64,000 bases of DNA from Mycobacterium sp. (lineage in GTDB: Bacteria > Actinomycetota > Actinomycetes > Mycobacteriales > Mycobacteriaceae). Numbering within the stretch: the stretch's first letter is position 1; the number at the start of each line of letters is the position of its first letter. Positions 9,601 through 18,289 of the stretch are shown here, one piece after another. Under the pieces are notes generated by a model, which was given only the letters and a program-made list of their open reading frames with translations, made no database searches and was not told the origin of the DNA. The stretch covers positions 124,001-188,000 of the forward strand of contig NZ_PKEK01000041.1 of the NCBI RefSeq assembly GCF_002863225.1. The letters are read 5' to 3'. The position numbers were made by a program, and so were the translations under genes.

Positions 9601-12600
9601 CGAGGCGTCGACCTGGCTGCTCATCGGCGAAAACGGCGACGCGGTGGCCCCGCTGATCGAAGCGCTGGCCGCCGCCGGTCAGCAGCACCGGATCCTTGGG
9701 TTGCCGGCCTCGGATGCCGAGGAGCAGGAGCTGACGGCAGCGTTGCGCGCCGCCGCCGACGAGTCGCCGAACCTGCGCATCCTGAACGTCGCCGCGCTCG
9801 AGAGTGACACCGTCCCGTCGCAGCGGTCGCTGCAGCGGGTGCAGCATCAGGTGCTGGCCGGTAGCCGTCGGCTTTTCCGTGCCGCGGCAGCCGCCGAACT
9901 GCGTGCGCCGATCTGGGTGATAACCCGTGGCGCACAACGAGTTACCGACGGCGACACCGTCTCACCGGAGCAGACTGCTCTGTGGGGATTCGGTCGCGCC
10001 GCCTCATTGGAACTGCCGCACCTGTGGGGTGGTTTGGCCGACTTGGCCGAAGGGACTGCCGACGAGTGGACGCGCCTGGTCAACCAGGTGACGGCCGAGG
10101 CGCGCCGCGAGGAGCAGTTCGCTGTTCGTGAGGGGTCGGTTTACGTACCCCGGCTGGTCCGGCGATCCGGTGCGCCGAGTTCGGCCCCGCTGGCATTGCG
10201 GGACGACGCAACGTATCTGGTGACCGGCGGCCTGGGCTCGATCGGACTCGAGATTGCCGGCTACCTGGCCGCGAACGGCGCCAAGCACCTGGTTCTGACC
10301 AGTCGTCGTGCGGCGAGCGAAGCCGCGCAACAGCGCATCGACGCGTTGATCGAGCAGCACGGCAGCGACATCCGGATCGTCTCGGCTGATGTCGCCGATG
10401 CGAACGACGTGTCGCGACTGCTGGCCACCGTCGAGTCCGATTTGCCGCCGCTGGCCGGCATCGTGCACGCCGCAGGCGAAATCGGCACCACCCCGCTGAG
10501 CGATCTGGACGACGCCGAAGTCGATCGGGTTTTCGCTGGAAAGGTTTGGGGGGCTTGGTATCTGAGTGAGGCCGCGGCGGGCCTGAAGCTGGACTTCTTC
10601 GTCACGACCTCCTCGATCGCGTCGGTGTGGGGTGGGTACGGCCAGACCGCCTACGGCGCGGCCAACGCCTTCCTGGACGGCTTGACCTGGCGACTTCGCG
10701 AGCAGGGGGTCGCCGGTGTCAGCGCGAACTTCGGTCCGTGGTCGGCTGGGATGGCCGACGAGGAGTCACGGGCCAAGCTCGCCAAGCGTGGCATCAAGAC
10801 CCTGGCACCGGCCGACGCACTGGCGGGTCTGGCCGAGTTGATCGCGGTCGCCGGCGAGCAGGGTGCCGCACAGGGTGTGGTGGCCCGAATCGACTGGGCG
10901 AAATTCCTCCCGCTGTATCAGCAGGGTGGCCGCCGGGCATTCCTGGCCGAGTTGGAGCGTGAGGTGCCCAGCGCGGCACCGGCGACGTTGCCGTCCGGAA
11001 AGACCGAGCTGGTCGAACGCCTGACCAATGCGCCAGTGCAACAACGCCGCAAGCTCCTGTTGGACTTCTTGCGCGACGCGGTGGCCGATGTCACGCGGGT
11101 CGATCCCGCCGAGATCCGGGAAGACGCCGGGTTCTTCGACCTCGGGATGGACTCGCTGATGGCCGTCGAGTTGCGCCGGCGCATCGAGCAGGGGGTTGGC
11201 AGGGAGATCCCGGCGACGCTGGCGATGGACCACCCGCGGCTCTCCGACACGGTGGACTACCTGCTGCGCGACGTGCTCGATTTGGGCGAACAGAAGACCG
11301 GTCCGTCGCTGGCGGCCGCGGTGACTCGCACCGACGAGCCGATCGCGATCATCGCGGTGTCGTGCCGCTTCCCCGGTGCGCCGAACCCGGAAGCGTTCTG
11401 GGAGCTGCTGTCCGGCGGTGTCAACGCGATCCGCGAAGTCCCCGAGGACCGGTTCGACATCGACGAGTTCTACGACCCGGACCCCGACGTCGCGGGCAAG
11501 ACCTACACCCGTTTCGGTGGATTCCTGGAGGGCATCGACGGATTCGATCCCGAGTTCTTCGGCATCTCCCCGCGTGAGGCGGTGTGGATCGAGCCGCAGC
11601 AGCGGTTGATGCTCGAAACCGTATGGGAAGGCCTGGAGCGGGCCGGTTACTCGCCGGCCGCGTTGCGCGGCAGCCGAACCGGTGTTTTCGCCGGCGTCGC
11701 CGCCAACGAATACGCGCACTTGTTGTCCGCGGAGTCGATCGACAAGATCGAGCCCTACTTCATCACCGGTAACGCACTCAACGCGATCTCCGGCCGAGTG
11801 GCGTTCGCGCTCGGATTCGAGGGGCCTGCCGTCGCGGTCGACACCGCCTGCAGCTCGTCGCTAGTGGCCGTGCACCAGGCCGTCCAGGCATTGCACTCGG
11901 GTGACTGCGATCTCGCGGTCGCCGGCGGTGTCAACGTCCTACTGAGCCCGGTGACCGTCGTCGCCGCCTCCCGCGCCCGGATGCTGTCACCGGTCGGTCA
12001 GTGCAAGACCTTCGACGCGTCGGCCGATGGCTATGTCCGTAGCGAGGGTTGCGGCATCCTGGTGCTCAAGCGGCTCAGCGACGCCGAGCGTGACGGCGAC
12101 CGGATCGCCGCCGTGATCCCGGGCAGCGCGGTCAACCAGGACGGCGCGTCCAGCGGTCTGACCGTGCCCAATGGTGGTGCGCAGCAACGTCTCATCGCCA
12201 CCGCCCTGGCTCGCGCCGGACTGTCCGGCGGCGAGGTCGACTACCTCGAGGCACACGGCACGGGAACCCCGCTGGGCGACCCGATCGAGGTCCAGGCGGC
12301 CGGAGCCATCTACGGCGGCTCCCGCGACGCCAACCGCCCGCTGCTGATGGGATCGGTGAAGACCAATATTGGTCACACCGAATCCGCCTCTGGCGCAGCG
12401 GGTCTGATCAAGGTCGTGCTCTCGCTGCAGAACAGTCTGCTGCCTCAGAGCCTGCACTTCGACAACCCGTCGCCACACATCCCGTGGGGTTCGCTGCCGG
12501 TGAAGGTCGTCGACAAGTCGACGCCGTGGGAAGCCAACGGCAGGCCGCGTCGGGCCGGCGTGAGCTCGTTCGGCTTCACCGGCACCAACGCGCACGTGCT

Positions 12601-15600
12601 GATCGAGGAGGCGCCGGCGGCGCAGCCGGTGATCGTCGACGAGCAACCGGCCGATGGGGCCGATGACGCTGTGGCAGCACTGGACTCGGGCGCTGCCGAC
12701 TCGGTCAACGTGTTGCCGCTGTCGGCGCGCTCCGCGGAGGCGCTGGTCGAACTGGCCGAGCGGTACGGGTCCTGGTTGGCTGCCAACCCGGACGCCGACA
12801 TCGCCCAGGTGTCGCTGACGGCCGGCGTCGGACGCTCCCACTTCGAGCACCGCGCCGCCCTCGTCGTCGACTCGGTGCACACCGCGAGCGCCGGTCTGGC
12901 CGACCTGGCCGCGGGCCAGTTGCGTCCCGGGGTGGTCCGGGGCGAATGCACCGACCGCCCGACCACGGCATGGCTGTTCACCGGGCAGGGCAGCCAATAC
13001 CCGGGTATGGCGCGCGAATTGTTCGCTGCCGAGCCGGTTTTCGCCGAGACGGTGAAACGGTGCGCCGACGCCGTCGACGGGATCCTGGAGCAGCCGCTGC
13101 TGGAGGTGATCTTCGCCACCGACCGTGAGACGGGCGGCAAGGCAGGAGAGACGCTTAAGCACACGTCGAACGCGCAGCCCGCGCTGTTCGCCGTCGAGAT
13201 GGGGCTGGCCCGGCTGTGGCAGTCGTGGGGCATCGAGCCGGATGTGGTGCTGGGGCACAGCGTGGGGCAGTACGCGGCGGCCTGCGTCGCCGGAGTGTTC
13301 AGCCTCGAGGACGGTGCCCGGTTGATGGCCGAGCGCGGTCGGCTGTTCGGCAGCCTGCCCGTGGGCGGGCGGATGGTGGCGGTGTTCGCCGACCCCAAGC
13401 AGGTCGAGCAGGTTGCCAGCGAGTTCCCGAAGGTGTCGGTCGGGGCGTACAACGGCCCCAACACCGTCCTGTCGGGTCCGGGAGACGACCTCGCGCAGAT
13501 CGTCGACAAGTTCAGCGAGGAGGGGGTGCGCTGCACGTGGCTGGAGACCAGCCACGCCTTCCACTCGGAGCTGCTGGAGCCCGTGCTGGACGAATTCGAG
13601 TCGTTCGCAAGCCAATTCGAGTTCGCGACGCCCACGCTGCCGCTGGTCTGCAACCGAACCGGCGCCATCTTGACCGCGGAGACCCCGCTGGACGCCCCGT
13701 ACTGGCGGCGGCACTCCCGCCAGCCGGTTCAGTTCTCGGAAAGCGTGCGCACCGTCGCCGCACTGGGATGCTCGGTGCTGATGGAGATCGGGCCGCAGCC
13801 CGTGCTGACCGGCGCGGCGGTGCAGGTCTGGCCGGAGCACCTGGCGGCGCCGCGGGCCATCGTGTCGCTGCGCAAGGGTGTGGGTGACCGGGGCCAGATT
13901 GCTGACGCACTGGCCAACGCTTACGTCAGCGGACACCGGCCGAAGTTCGAGGCGTTGCACGAGCGGCACGGTCGCCGGCTTGAATTGCCGACGTATCCGT
14001 TCCAGCGTCGGCGTTTCTGGCCGAAGAGCTCGGCGATCACCGTCGACGGTCCCGCGATGTCCGGATTGCTGGGCAGCGGAAAGGATCTCGCCTCCGGCGA
14101 CTCGGTCTACACCAGCCGGCTGTCGGTGAAGTCTCAGCCATGGCTGAACGACCACGTCATCTACGGCACCGTCGTCGTTCCCGGCGCGACGTATGCCGCG
14201 ATGGCTCTGGCCGCGGTTGGTACGCCGGCGCACGTCAAAGAGGTCTTCTTCTACGAGCCGATCATCCTGCCGGAGAAGGCGTCTCGCGAGGTGCAGCTGA
14301 CGCTGAGCCCGCTCGACGAGGGCTGGAAGTTCCAGGTGCACAGCCGGCCCTACGGCGTGAAAGACGCCGAATGGTCGCTGAACGCCGACGGAACCGCGAT
14401 CGCCGGCGCCGGAGAAGAGCCCGAGTCGACCGAACCCGCCGAACCGATCGACACGGCGATCGAGCGGATGGAGCGCATGCGTCCGCAGGAGCTGTTCGAG
14501 ACCTTCGATGACATGGAGCTGCACTGGGGCCCGAACTGGTCCGGATCGCTGAAGTCGCTGTGGCTCGGCGACGGTGAAGCCATTGGCGACATCTCGGTCG
14601 GTGAGGAACTGACCGAGAACCTCGGCACCGAACCGATGCACCCGGTGCTGATGGACCTGTGCACCGGTGTCGCCTTCCCGGCGTTCCCGGCGCTGCGTGC
14701 CGCCGAACAGGGCGTCAACGGGCTGTTCCTTCCGCTGCGATACGAGCAGGTGACGCTGAAGGACAAGATGCCGCGCCGGTTCTACTGCCGGGCGAAGTGG
14801 CACACCAACGAGCTCGACAGCGAAACGCAGGTGTTCGACCTCGATTACCTCGATCGGGACGGCCGCAACCTGGGCGGAATCCGCGGCTTCACCGTGAAGC
14901 GGGCGCCGCGAGAGGCGTTGCTGCGCGGGCTCGGTGGCGACACGACCCGGCTGCTGTACACCCTGGGATGGCACGAGGTGCCGATCGCTCCCACCGAGGA
15001 AGCGACGACCCCCAGCGGTACCTGGCTGGTGGCCGGGTTCAGCGAATTGGCCGCCGCGCTGCCGGGTTGCATCCCGTTCGACCGGACCGGCGACTCCGAG
15101 CTGCTGGGTCAGGTGCTGGCGCAGGCCCACGAGAAGGGCATGCCGTACGCCGGCATCGTCTGGCGCAGCTCTGGGCGCAAGTCCGAAGAGTCGACCGCGG
15201 AGCAGATCTCGAGGCTGGAAGCCGAGGTCGAGAACCTGCTCAGCGCGGTGCACGCCGCACAGGCCGACAACTCGGTGAAACTGCCGGGCGGGCTGTGGAT
15301 CGTCACCGAACGAGCGGTGGCCACCGAGTCGGGTGAGCCGGTCGACGCGGTGCAGGCTGCGCTGTGGGGGCTCGGGCGCACAATCCTCAACGAGGAACCC
15401 GGCCTGCGCAGCAAGCTGGTCGACGTCGACGGATCGCCGGAGGCCGTGAAGCTGCTGACCGGTCTGCTCGCGTCACCGATCGACGAGCCGGAAATCGCTG
15501 TGCGCCAAGGCAAGGCGCTGGCATCCCGGCTGCTGCAGTGGTCGCGTAGTGGTCACCTCAACGTGCCGCGTGCCGACGACTACGCCTTGCTCCCCACCGA

Positions 15601-17779
15601 GCGTGGCGCGATCGACAACCTGCGTCTGACCGAGAAGGAAGTGGAGGCGCCGGAACCGGGCTACGTGCAGGTGCGGGTCGAGGCCGCCGGTCTCAACTTC
15701 CGTGACGTGCTCAACGTGCTGGGCCTCTACCCGGGCGACCCGGGACCGGTCGGTGGTGACTTCGCCGGCACCGTCACCCAACTGGGTGAGGGGGTGAGCC
15801 ATGTCGAGGTCGGTCAGCGGGTTTACGGCTCGATGCAGGGTGCTTTCGCCAGCCGATTCAACGTGCCGGCGCAGTTCCTGGCGCCGATCCCGGACGGGGT
15901 GAGCGCGGTGGAGGCCGCGACCATTCCGGCTGCGGCGCTGACGGTTCGGCTGTCGTTCGACTGGTCGGGGCTCAACCCTGGCGACAAGGTGCTGATCCAC
16001 GCTGCCAGTGGTGGTGTCGGACTGGCCGCCATCCAGATGGCGCAACAGCACGGTGCCGAGGTCTACGCGACCGCGAGCACCTTCAAGCGGGCGACGCTGC
16101 GCAAGCTCGGTGTCAAGCATGTGTATGACTCGCGGACAACCGATTTCGCCGACCAGATCCTCGCGGACACCGACGGTGCCGGCGTGGACGTGGTGCTCAA
16201 CAGCCTCACCAGCGAGGGGTTCATCGAGGCGACCGTGCGGGCCACCGCCAAGAACGGCCGGTTCGCCGAGATCGCCAAGCGCGACATCTGGACTCCCGAG
16301 CAGATGGCTGAGGCCCGGCCTGACATCGCCTACGAGATCGTCGCGTTGGACACGGTGATGTTCACCGAGCCCGACCGCATCCGCGACCTGCTCACCGAGG
16401 TGTCCGACGGGTTGGCCAAGGGGGAGTGGACGCCACTGCCCGCGGAGGTCTATCCGTTGACGGAGGCCAGGACGGCGTTCCGGCGCATGCAGCAGGCACG
16501 GCACATCGGAAAGATCGTGTGCCAGATGCCGACTCCGCTCGCGCCGCGACCGGATCGCACCTACCTGGTCACCGGTGGCCTTGGTGCCATCGGCCTGAGC
16601 ACGGCGTCGTACCTGGCGCAGCGCGGAGCCGGTGACATCGTGCTGACCAGTCGGCGTGAGCCGGATGCACAGGCGCAGAAGACGATCGAGGAGATCACCG
16701 ACCGCTACAAGACGCGCATCCACACCTTCGCGGCCGATGTGAGCGTGGAATCGGACGTCGAGAAGCTGCTTGAGCGCATCCGCGGTGAGCTCCCGCCGCT
16801 TGCGGGTGTCGCGCACCTGGCCGGTGTCCTCGATGACGCGCTGCTCAACCAGCAGGATCTGGACCGGTTCCGGACGACGTTGGCGCCCAAGGCGTTCGGC
16901 GCGTTCTATCTGGACCGGTTGACCAGGGACGAGAAGCTCGAGTTCTTCATCGTGTCGTCGTCGGTGTCGAGTCTGCTCGGCCCGCCGGGACAGGCCAACT
17001 ACTCGACGGCCAACGCGCTGCTCGACGGTCTGGTCGCGGACCGCAAGGCCCACGGCTTGCCGGCCACCGGAATCAACTTCGGTCCGTGGGGCGGGGCGGG
17101 TATGGCGTCTTCGGAGGCCGCCAGCTCCAACATCAGTGCGCAGGGTCTGCTCCCACTGGATGCCTCGGGTGCCCTCGGCGCCCTCGCCGAAGTGGTCGCC
17201 AACGGAACCGGGCAGGCAACGGTGCTGAAGGCCAACTGGGCGCGGGCGGCGAAGGTGATGGGCAGCTCGCGGCCACCGATCCTGGATCTGGTGCTGCCGA
17301 GCGAGATGGCCGAAGTCGTCGACAGCGAGTTGCTCAAGCAGCTGCAGGAGCTTCCGGTGTCCGAGCGGGCGACGTTCATCACCGAGTTCCTGCAGCGCGA
17401 GGTGCAAGGCTTCCTGCGACTGGCTCAGCCGCCCGCAGCGACGAGCCGGTTCCTGGACCTGGGCACCGACTCGCTGATGGCGGTGGAACTCCGAAACCGG
17501 CTGCACAGCCAGTTCGGTGGCAAGTTCACGATCAACGCCACCGCGGTGTTCGACTACCCGACAATCGGCGGGCTGGGCGAGTACCTCGCGGCTCAGATGC
17601 CGGACTCGGACGGCGAACCCGCCTCGGAGGAGGCACCGGCCGAGGTGGCTGCGGAGCCGGCGGACGGTGCGGCTCCGGACGCTGCCGAGGGGCAGGCCGA
17701 GCCGGCCGCGACGTCGAACGGCTCGAACGGCTCGAACGGGGCAGTTGCACCGGCAGAATCGGCCGCCGAGTCGACATAG
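6665..17779 (+). CDS. pks: Bimodular type I polyketide synthase of the trehalose polyphleate locus
   Basis: A 3704-residue PKS with two full modules. Module 1: KS (active Cys about 184, DTACSSS), AT (GHSVGQ about 637; HAFH about 738, the malonyl signature), KR (Rossmann GGLGSIG about 1188, Tyr about 1326), ACP (DLGMDSL, Ser about 1496). Module 2: KS (Cys about 1728), AT (GHSVGQ about 2197, HAFH), DH (HVIYGTVVVPG, His about 2496), ER (HAASGGVG about 3108), KR (GGLGAIG about 3303, Tyr about 3444), ACP (DLGTDSL, Ser about 3602). The protein has no loading ACP and no thioesterase and ends in an Ala/Glu-rich tail with GSNGSNG. Module 1 has no DH or ER, so its unit should remain a hydroxyl unless another DH acts; module 2 reduces fully. 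Iterating the pair would build the four-carbon repeat of phleic acids. The ATG at 6665 is preferred over upstream codons because of GAGAGGA. Domains are certain; the product is inferred from locus composition and size. Confidence 0.92.
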   Translation: MASVEGQQQSTPRFAIVGYAARLPGAANADEFWDVLREGRDAISEVPADRWDVDEFFDPDPDTPGKVATRRAGFVDDVTGFDAPFFGMSTREVRMLDPQHRLLLETAWRAVEHSGTAPTSLANSNTGVFIGLATHDYLGMASGELTFPEIEAYMAIGTSNAAAAGRISFRLGLQGPAVAVDTACSSSLVAIHQACQALQLGECDLALAGGANVLLTPATMITFSSAHMLSPDGRCKTFDAAADGYVRGEGCGVIVIKRLEDAINDGDHIRAVIRGSAINQDGASGGLTVPNGVAQQRVITDALKRSGLTPADVDYLEAHGTGTSLGDPIEAQAAGAVLGEGRKDGAPLLIGSAKTNIGHLEAAAGIAGVIKVILSLENELIPAHLHFENPSPHIPWERLALEVVKEATPWERTDKPRIAGVSSFGFAGTNAHVILEEAPAQVAPVIDAPTDEAADKRFHILPVSARTPEALVQVAEQYRDWLSANPDATLADVCLTTGVGRAHFEHRAALVVNSKEAAGDLLGAVADDRPAPGLVRGVSDAAPKTAWLFTGQGSQYPGMAHELYLTEPVFAETLDRCAAAVADVLEKPLLDVIFDIDGPDAEETLKQTTYAQPALFAVELGLARLWQSWGFEPAVVLGHSVGQYSAACVAGVFSLEDGAKLMAERGRLFGSLPAGGRMVAVFAAAERVESLTDQFPSLSVAAYNGANTVLSGPAGDLDKAVSTLTADGVRCDWLETSHAFHSALLDPILDEFEKYADGFKYASPQRILVDNRTGAVIGRSQKLDGNYWRRHARQPVEFAKSVQTLSELGCKVLLEIGPQPVLTASALRAWPDPATSPRAIASLRKNTADHRQITEALADAYVLGALPDFGAVQHGPARKLDLPTYPFQHRQYWFRENRELPTQQSHVTSTSETVRLLEDGKFEDLAKLLGGADDNGQTVGVLTKLAAQHNAQRKTQSISDARYEFRWDKVNAAAPADLSEASTWLLIGENGDAVAPLIEALAAAGQQHRILGLPASDAEEQELTAALRAAADESPNLRILNVAALESDTVPSQRSLQRVQHQVLAGSRRLFRAAAAAELRAPIWVITRGAQRVTDGDTVSPEQTALWGFGRAASLELPHLWGGLADLAEGTADEWTRLVNQVTAEARREEQFAVREGSVYVPRLVRRSGAPSSAPLALRDDATYLVTGGLGSIGLEIAGYLAANGAKHLVLTSRRAASEAAQQRIDALIEQHGSDIRIVSADVADANDVSRLLATVESDLPPLAGIVHAAGEIGTTPLSDLDDAEVDRVFAGKVWGAWYLSEAAAGLKLDFFVTTSSIASVWGGYGQTAYGAANAFLDGLTWRLREQGVAGVSANFGPWSAGMADEESRAKLAKRGIKTLAPADALAGLAELIAVAGEQGAAQGVVARIDWAKFLPLYQQGGRRAFLAELEREVPSAAPATLPSGKTELVERLTNAPVQQRRKLLLDFLRDAVADVTRVDPAEIREDAGFFDLGMDSLMAVELRRRIEQGVGREIPATLAMDHPRLSDTVDYLLRDVLDLGEQKTGPSLAAAVTRTDEPIAIIAVSCRFPGAPNPEAFWELLSGGVNAIREVPEDRFDIDEFYDPDPDVAGKTYTRFGGFLEGIDGFDPEFFGISPREAVWIEPQQRLMLETVWEGLERAGYSPAALRGSRTGVFAGVAANEYAHLLSAESIDKIEPYFITGNALNAISGRVAFALGFEGPAVAVDTACSSSLVAVHQAVQALHSGDCDLAVAGGVNVLLSPVTVVAASRARMLSPVGQCKTFDASADGYVRSEGCGILVLKRLSDAERDGDRIAAVIPGSAVNQDGASSGLTVPNGGAQQRLIATALARAGLSGGEVDYLEAHGTGTPLGDPIEVQAAGAIYGGSRDANRPLLMGSVKTNIGHTESASGAAGLIKVVLSLQNSLLPQSLHFDNPSPHIPWGSLPVKVVDKSTPWEANGRPRRAGVSSFGFTGTNAHVLIEEAPAAQPVIVDEQPADGADDAVAALDSGAADSVNVLPLSARSAEALVELAERYGSWLAANPDADIAQVSLTAGVGRSHFEHRAALVVDSVHTASAGLADLAAGQLRPGVVRGECTDRPTTAWLFTGQGSQYPGMARELFAAEPVFAETVKRCADAVDGILEQPLLEVIFATDRETGGKAGETLKHTSNAQPALFAVEMGLARLWQSWGIEPDVVLGHSVGQYAAACVAGVFSLEDGARLMAERGRLFGSLPVGGRMVAVFADPKQVEQVASEFPKVSVGAYNGPNTVLSGPGDDLAQIVDKFSEEGVRCTWLETSHAFHSELLEPVLDEFESFASQFEFATPTLPLVCNRTGAILTAETPLDAPYWRRHSRQPVQFSESVRTVAALGCSVLMEIGPQPVLTGAAVQVWPEHLAAPRAIVSLRKGVGDRGQIADALANAYVSGHRPKFEALHERHGRRLELPTYPFQRRRFWPKSSAITVDGPAMSGLLGSGKDLASGDSVYTSRLSVKSQPWLNDHVIYGTVVVPGATYAAMALAAVGTPAHVKEVFFYEPIILPEKASREVQLTLSPLDEGWKFQVHSRPYGVKDAEWSLNADGTAIAGAGEEPESTEPAEPIDTAIERMERMRPQELFETFDDMELHWGPNWSGSLKSLWLGDGEAIGDISVGEELTENLGTEPMHPVLMDLCTGVAFPAFPALRAAEQGVNGLFLPLRYEQVTLKDKMPRRFYCRAKWHTNELDSETQVFDLDYLDRDGRNLGGIRGFTVKRAPREALLRGLGGDTTRLLYTLGWHEVPIAPTEEATTPSGTWLVAGFSELAAALPGCIPFDRTGDSELLGQVLAQAHEKGMPYAGIVWRSSGRKSEESTAEQISRLEAEVENLLSAVHAAQADNSVKLPGGLWIVTERAVATESGEPVDAVQAALWGLGRTILNEEPGLRSKLVDVDGSPEAVKLLTGLLASPIDEPEIAVRQGKALASRLLQWSRSGHLNVPRADDYALLPTERGAIDNLRLTEKEVEAPEPGYVQVRVEAAGLNFRDVLNVLGLYPGDPGPVGGDFAGTVTQLGEGVSHVEVGQRVYGSMQGAFASRFNVPAQFLAPIPDGVSAVEAATIPAAALTVRLSFDWSGLNPGDKVLIHAASGGVGLAAIQMAQQHGAEVYATASTFKRATLRKLGVKHVYDSRTTDFADQILADTDGAGVDVVLNSLTSEGFIEATVRATAKNGRFAEIAKRDIWTPEQMAEARPDIAYEIVALDTVMFTEPDRIRDLLTEVSDGLAKGEWTPLPAEVYPLTEARTAFRRMQQARHIGKIVCQMPTPLAPRPDRTYLVTGGLGAIGLSTASYLAQRGAGDIVLTSRREPDAQAQKTIEEITDRYKTRIHTFAADVSVESDVEKLLERIRGELPPLAGVAHLAGVLDDALLNQQDLDRFRTTLAPKAFGAFYLDRLTRDEKLEFFIVSSSVSSLLGPPGQANYSTANALLDGLVADRKAHGLPATGINFGPWGGAGMASSEAASSNISAQGLLPLDASGALGALAEVVANGTGQATVLKANWARAAKVMGSSRPPILDLVLPSEMAEVVDSELLKQLQELPVSERATFITEFLQREVQGFLRLAQPPAATSRFLDLGTDSLMAVELRNRLHSQFGGKFTINATAVFDYPTIGGLGEYLAAQMPDSDGEPASEEAPAEVAAEPADGAAPDAAEGQAEPAATSNGSNGSNGAVAPAESAAEST

Positions 17780-17784
17780 AGCGT

Positions 17785-17841
17785 CGAGATCGACGTTAGC
17801 GTGAGAAAACTCGAGAAGCCCTCGCGCTAACGTCGATCTCG
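17785..17841. terminator. Bidirectional hairpin terminator after pks
   Basis: A 21-bp inverted repeat (17785-17805 and 17821-17841, one mismatch) around a 15-nt loop containing GAAAAC. It lies exactly between the convergent 3' ends of pks and the PPOX gene, so it probably ends both transcripts. There is no U-tract, as is usual in mycobacteria. Confidence 0.75.
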
Positions 17842-17858
17842 TTGCAAGCCGCGGCGGT

Positions 17859-18281
17859 TCAGTCGGCGACGCGGAACATCGCGTTGACCTTCGTCGGCTG
17901 AACCCGCACCACCAGCTCGCCGGGTACGCCGTTGCGGCGCCCGAACTCCTCGGCGCGGTCCGCGCCCATGTAGCGGCCACCGATTCGCGTCGCGATGTCG
18001 AGCAGGTCCCCGGCGCCGTCGTAGGTGGTGGCGATGCCCTGGACCTGGACGAACGAGAACGGCGGACGCGGGTCGTCCACGCAGATCACCACGCGTGAAT
18101 CTCGGCTCAGCGCACGGCCTTTCGCGCTCGCGGCGCTGGTGTTGAACACCAGCTGGCCGCCGTCGATGATGAACCACACCGGCGCCACCAGCGGTCGACC
18201 ATCCGACGCCAGGAACCCAAGCATCCCGGTGCGAGTTCCCTTCGAGAGGAACTCGACCACTTCCGGTGTCAGGTCAGCCAT
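17859..18281 (-). CDS. PPOX-class (probably F420- or FMN-dependent) oxidoreductase
   Basis: A 140-residue split-barrel flavoprotein of the pyridoxamine-phosphate-oxidase-like superfamily. The pattern TGMLGFLASDGRPLVAPVWF, followed by LVFNTSAASAKGRAL and VVICVDDPRPPFSFVQVQG, fits the FDOR-B group, many mycobacterial members of which use F420. The substrate is not predictable. I took the ATG at 18281; the frame stays open far upstream, but those codons overlap the acyl-CoA dehydrogenase gene. It is the third gene of a minus-strand operon, 8 nt after the second dehydrogenase subunit, so a redox role in the same lipid or sterol side pathway is possible. Confidence 0.8.
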   Translation of the reverse strand: MADLTPEVVEFLSKGTRTGMLGFLASDGRPLVAPVWFIIDGGQLVFNTSAASAKGRALSRDSRVVICVDDPRPPFSFVQVQGIATTYDGAGDLLDIATRIGGRYMGADRAEEFGRRNGVPGELVVRVQPTKVNAMFRVAD

Positions 18282-18289
18282 GTCGGGTC

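Noticed and set aside
11987-15253. Very long open frame antisense to the PKS (1088 codons), and a similar one at 15473-17980
   Set aside because: Both are Arg/Gln/His/Val-rich shadows caused by codon bias of the GC-rich PKS; no domain is recognisable and the sense strand is a clear PKS.
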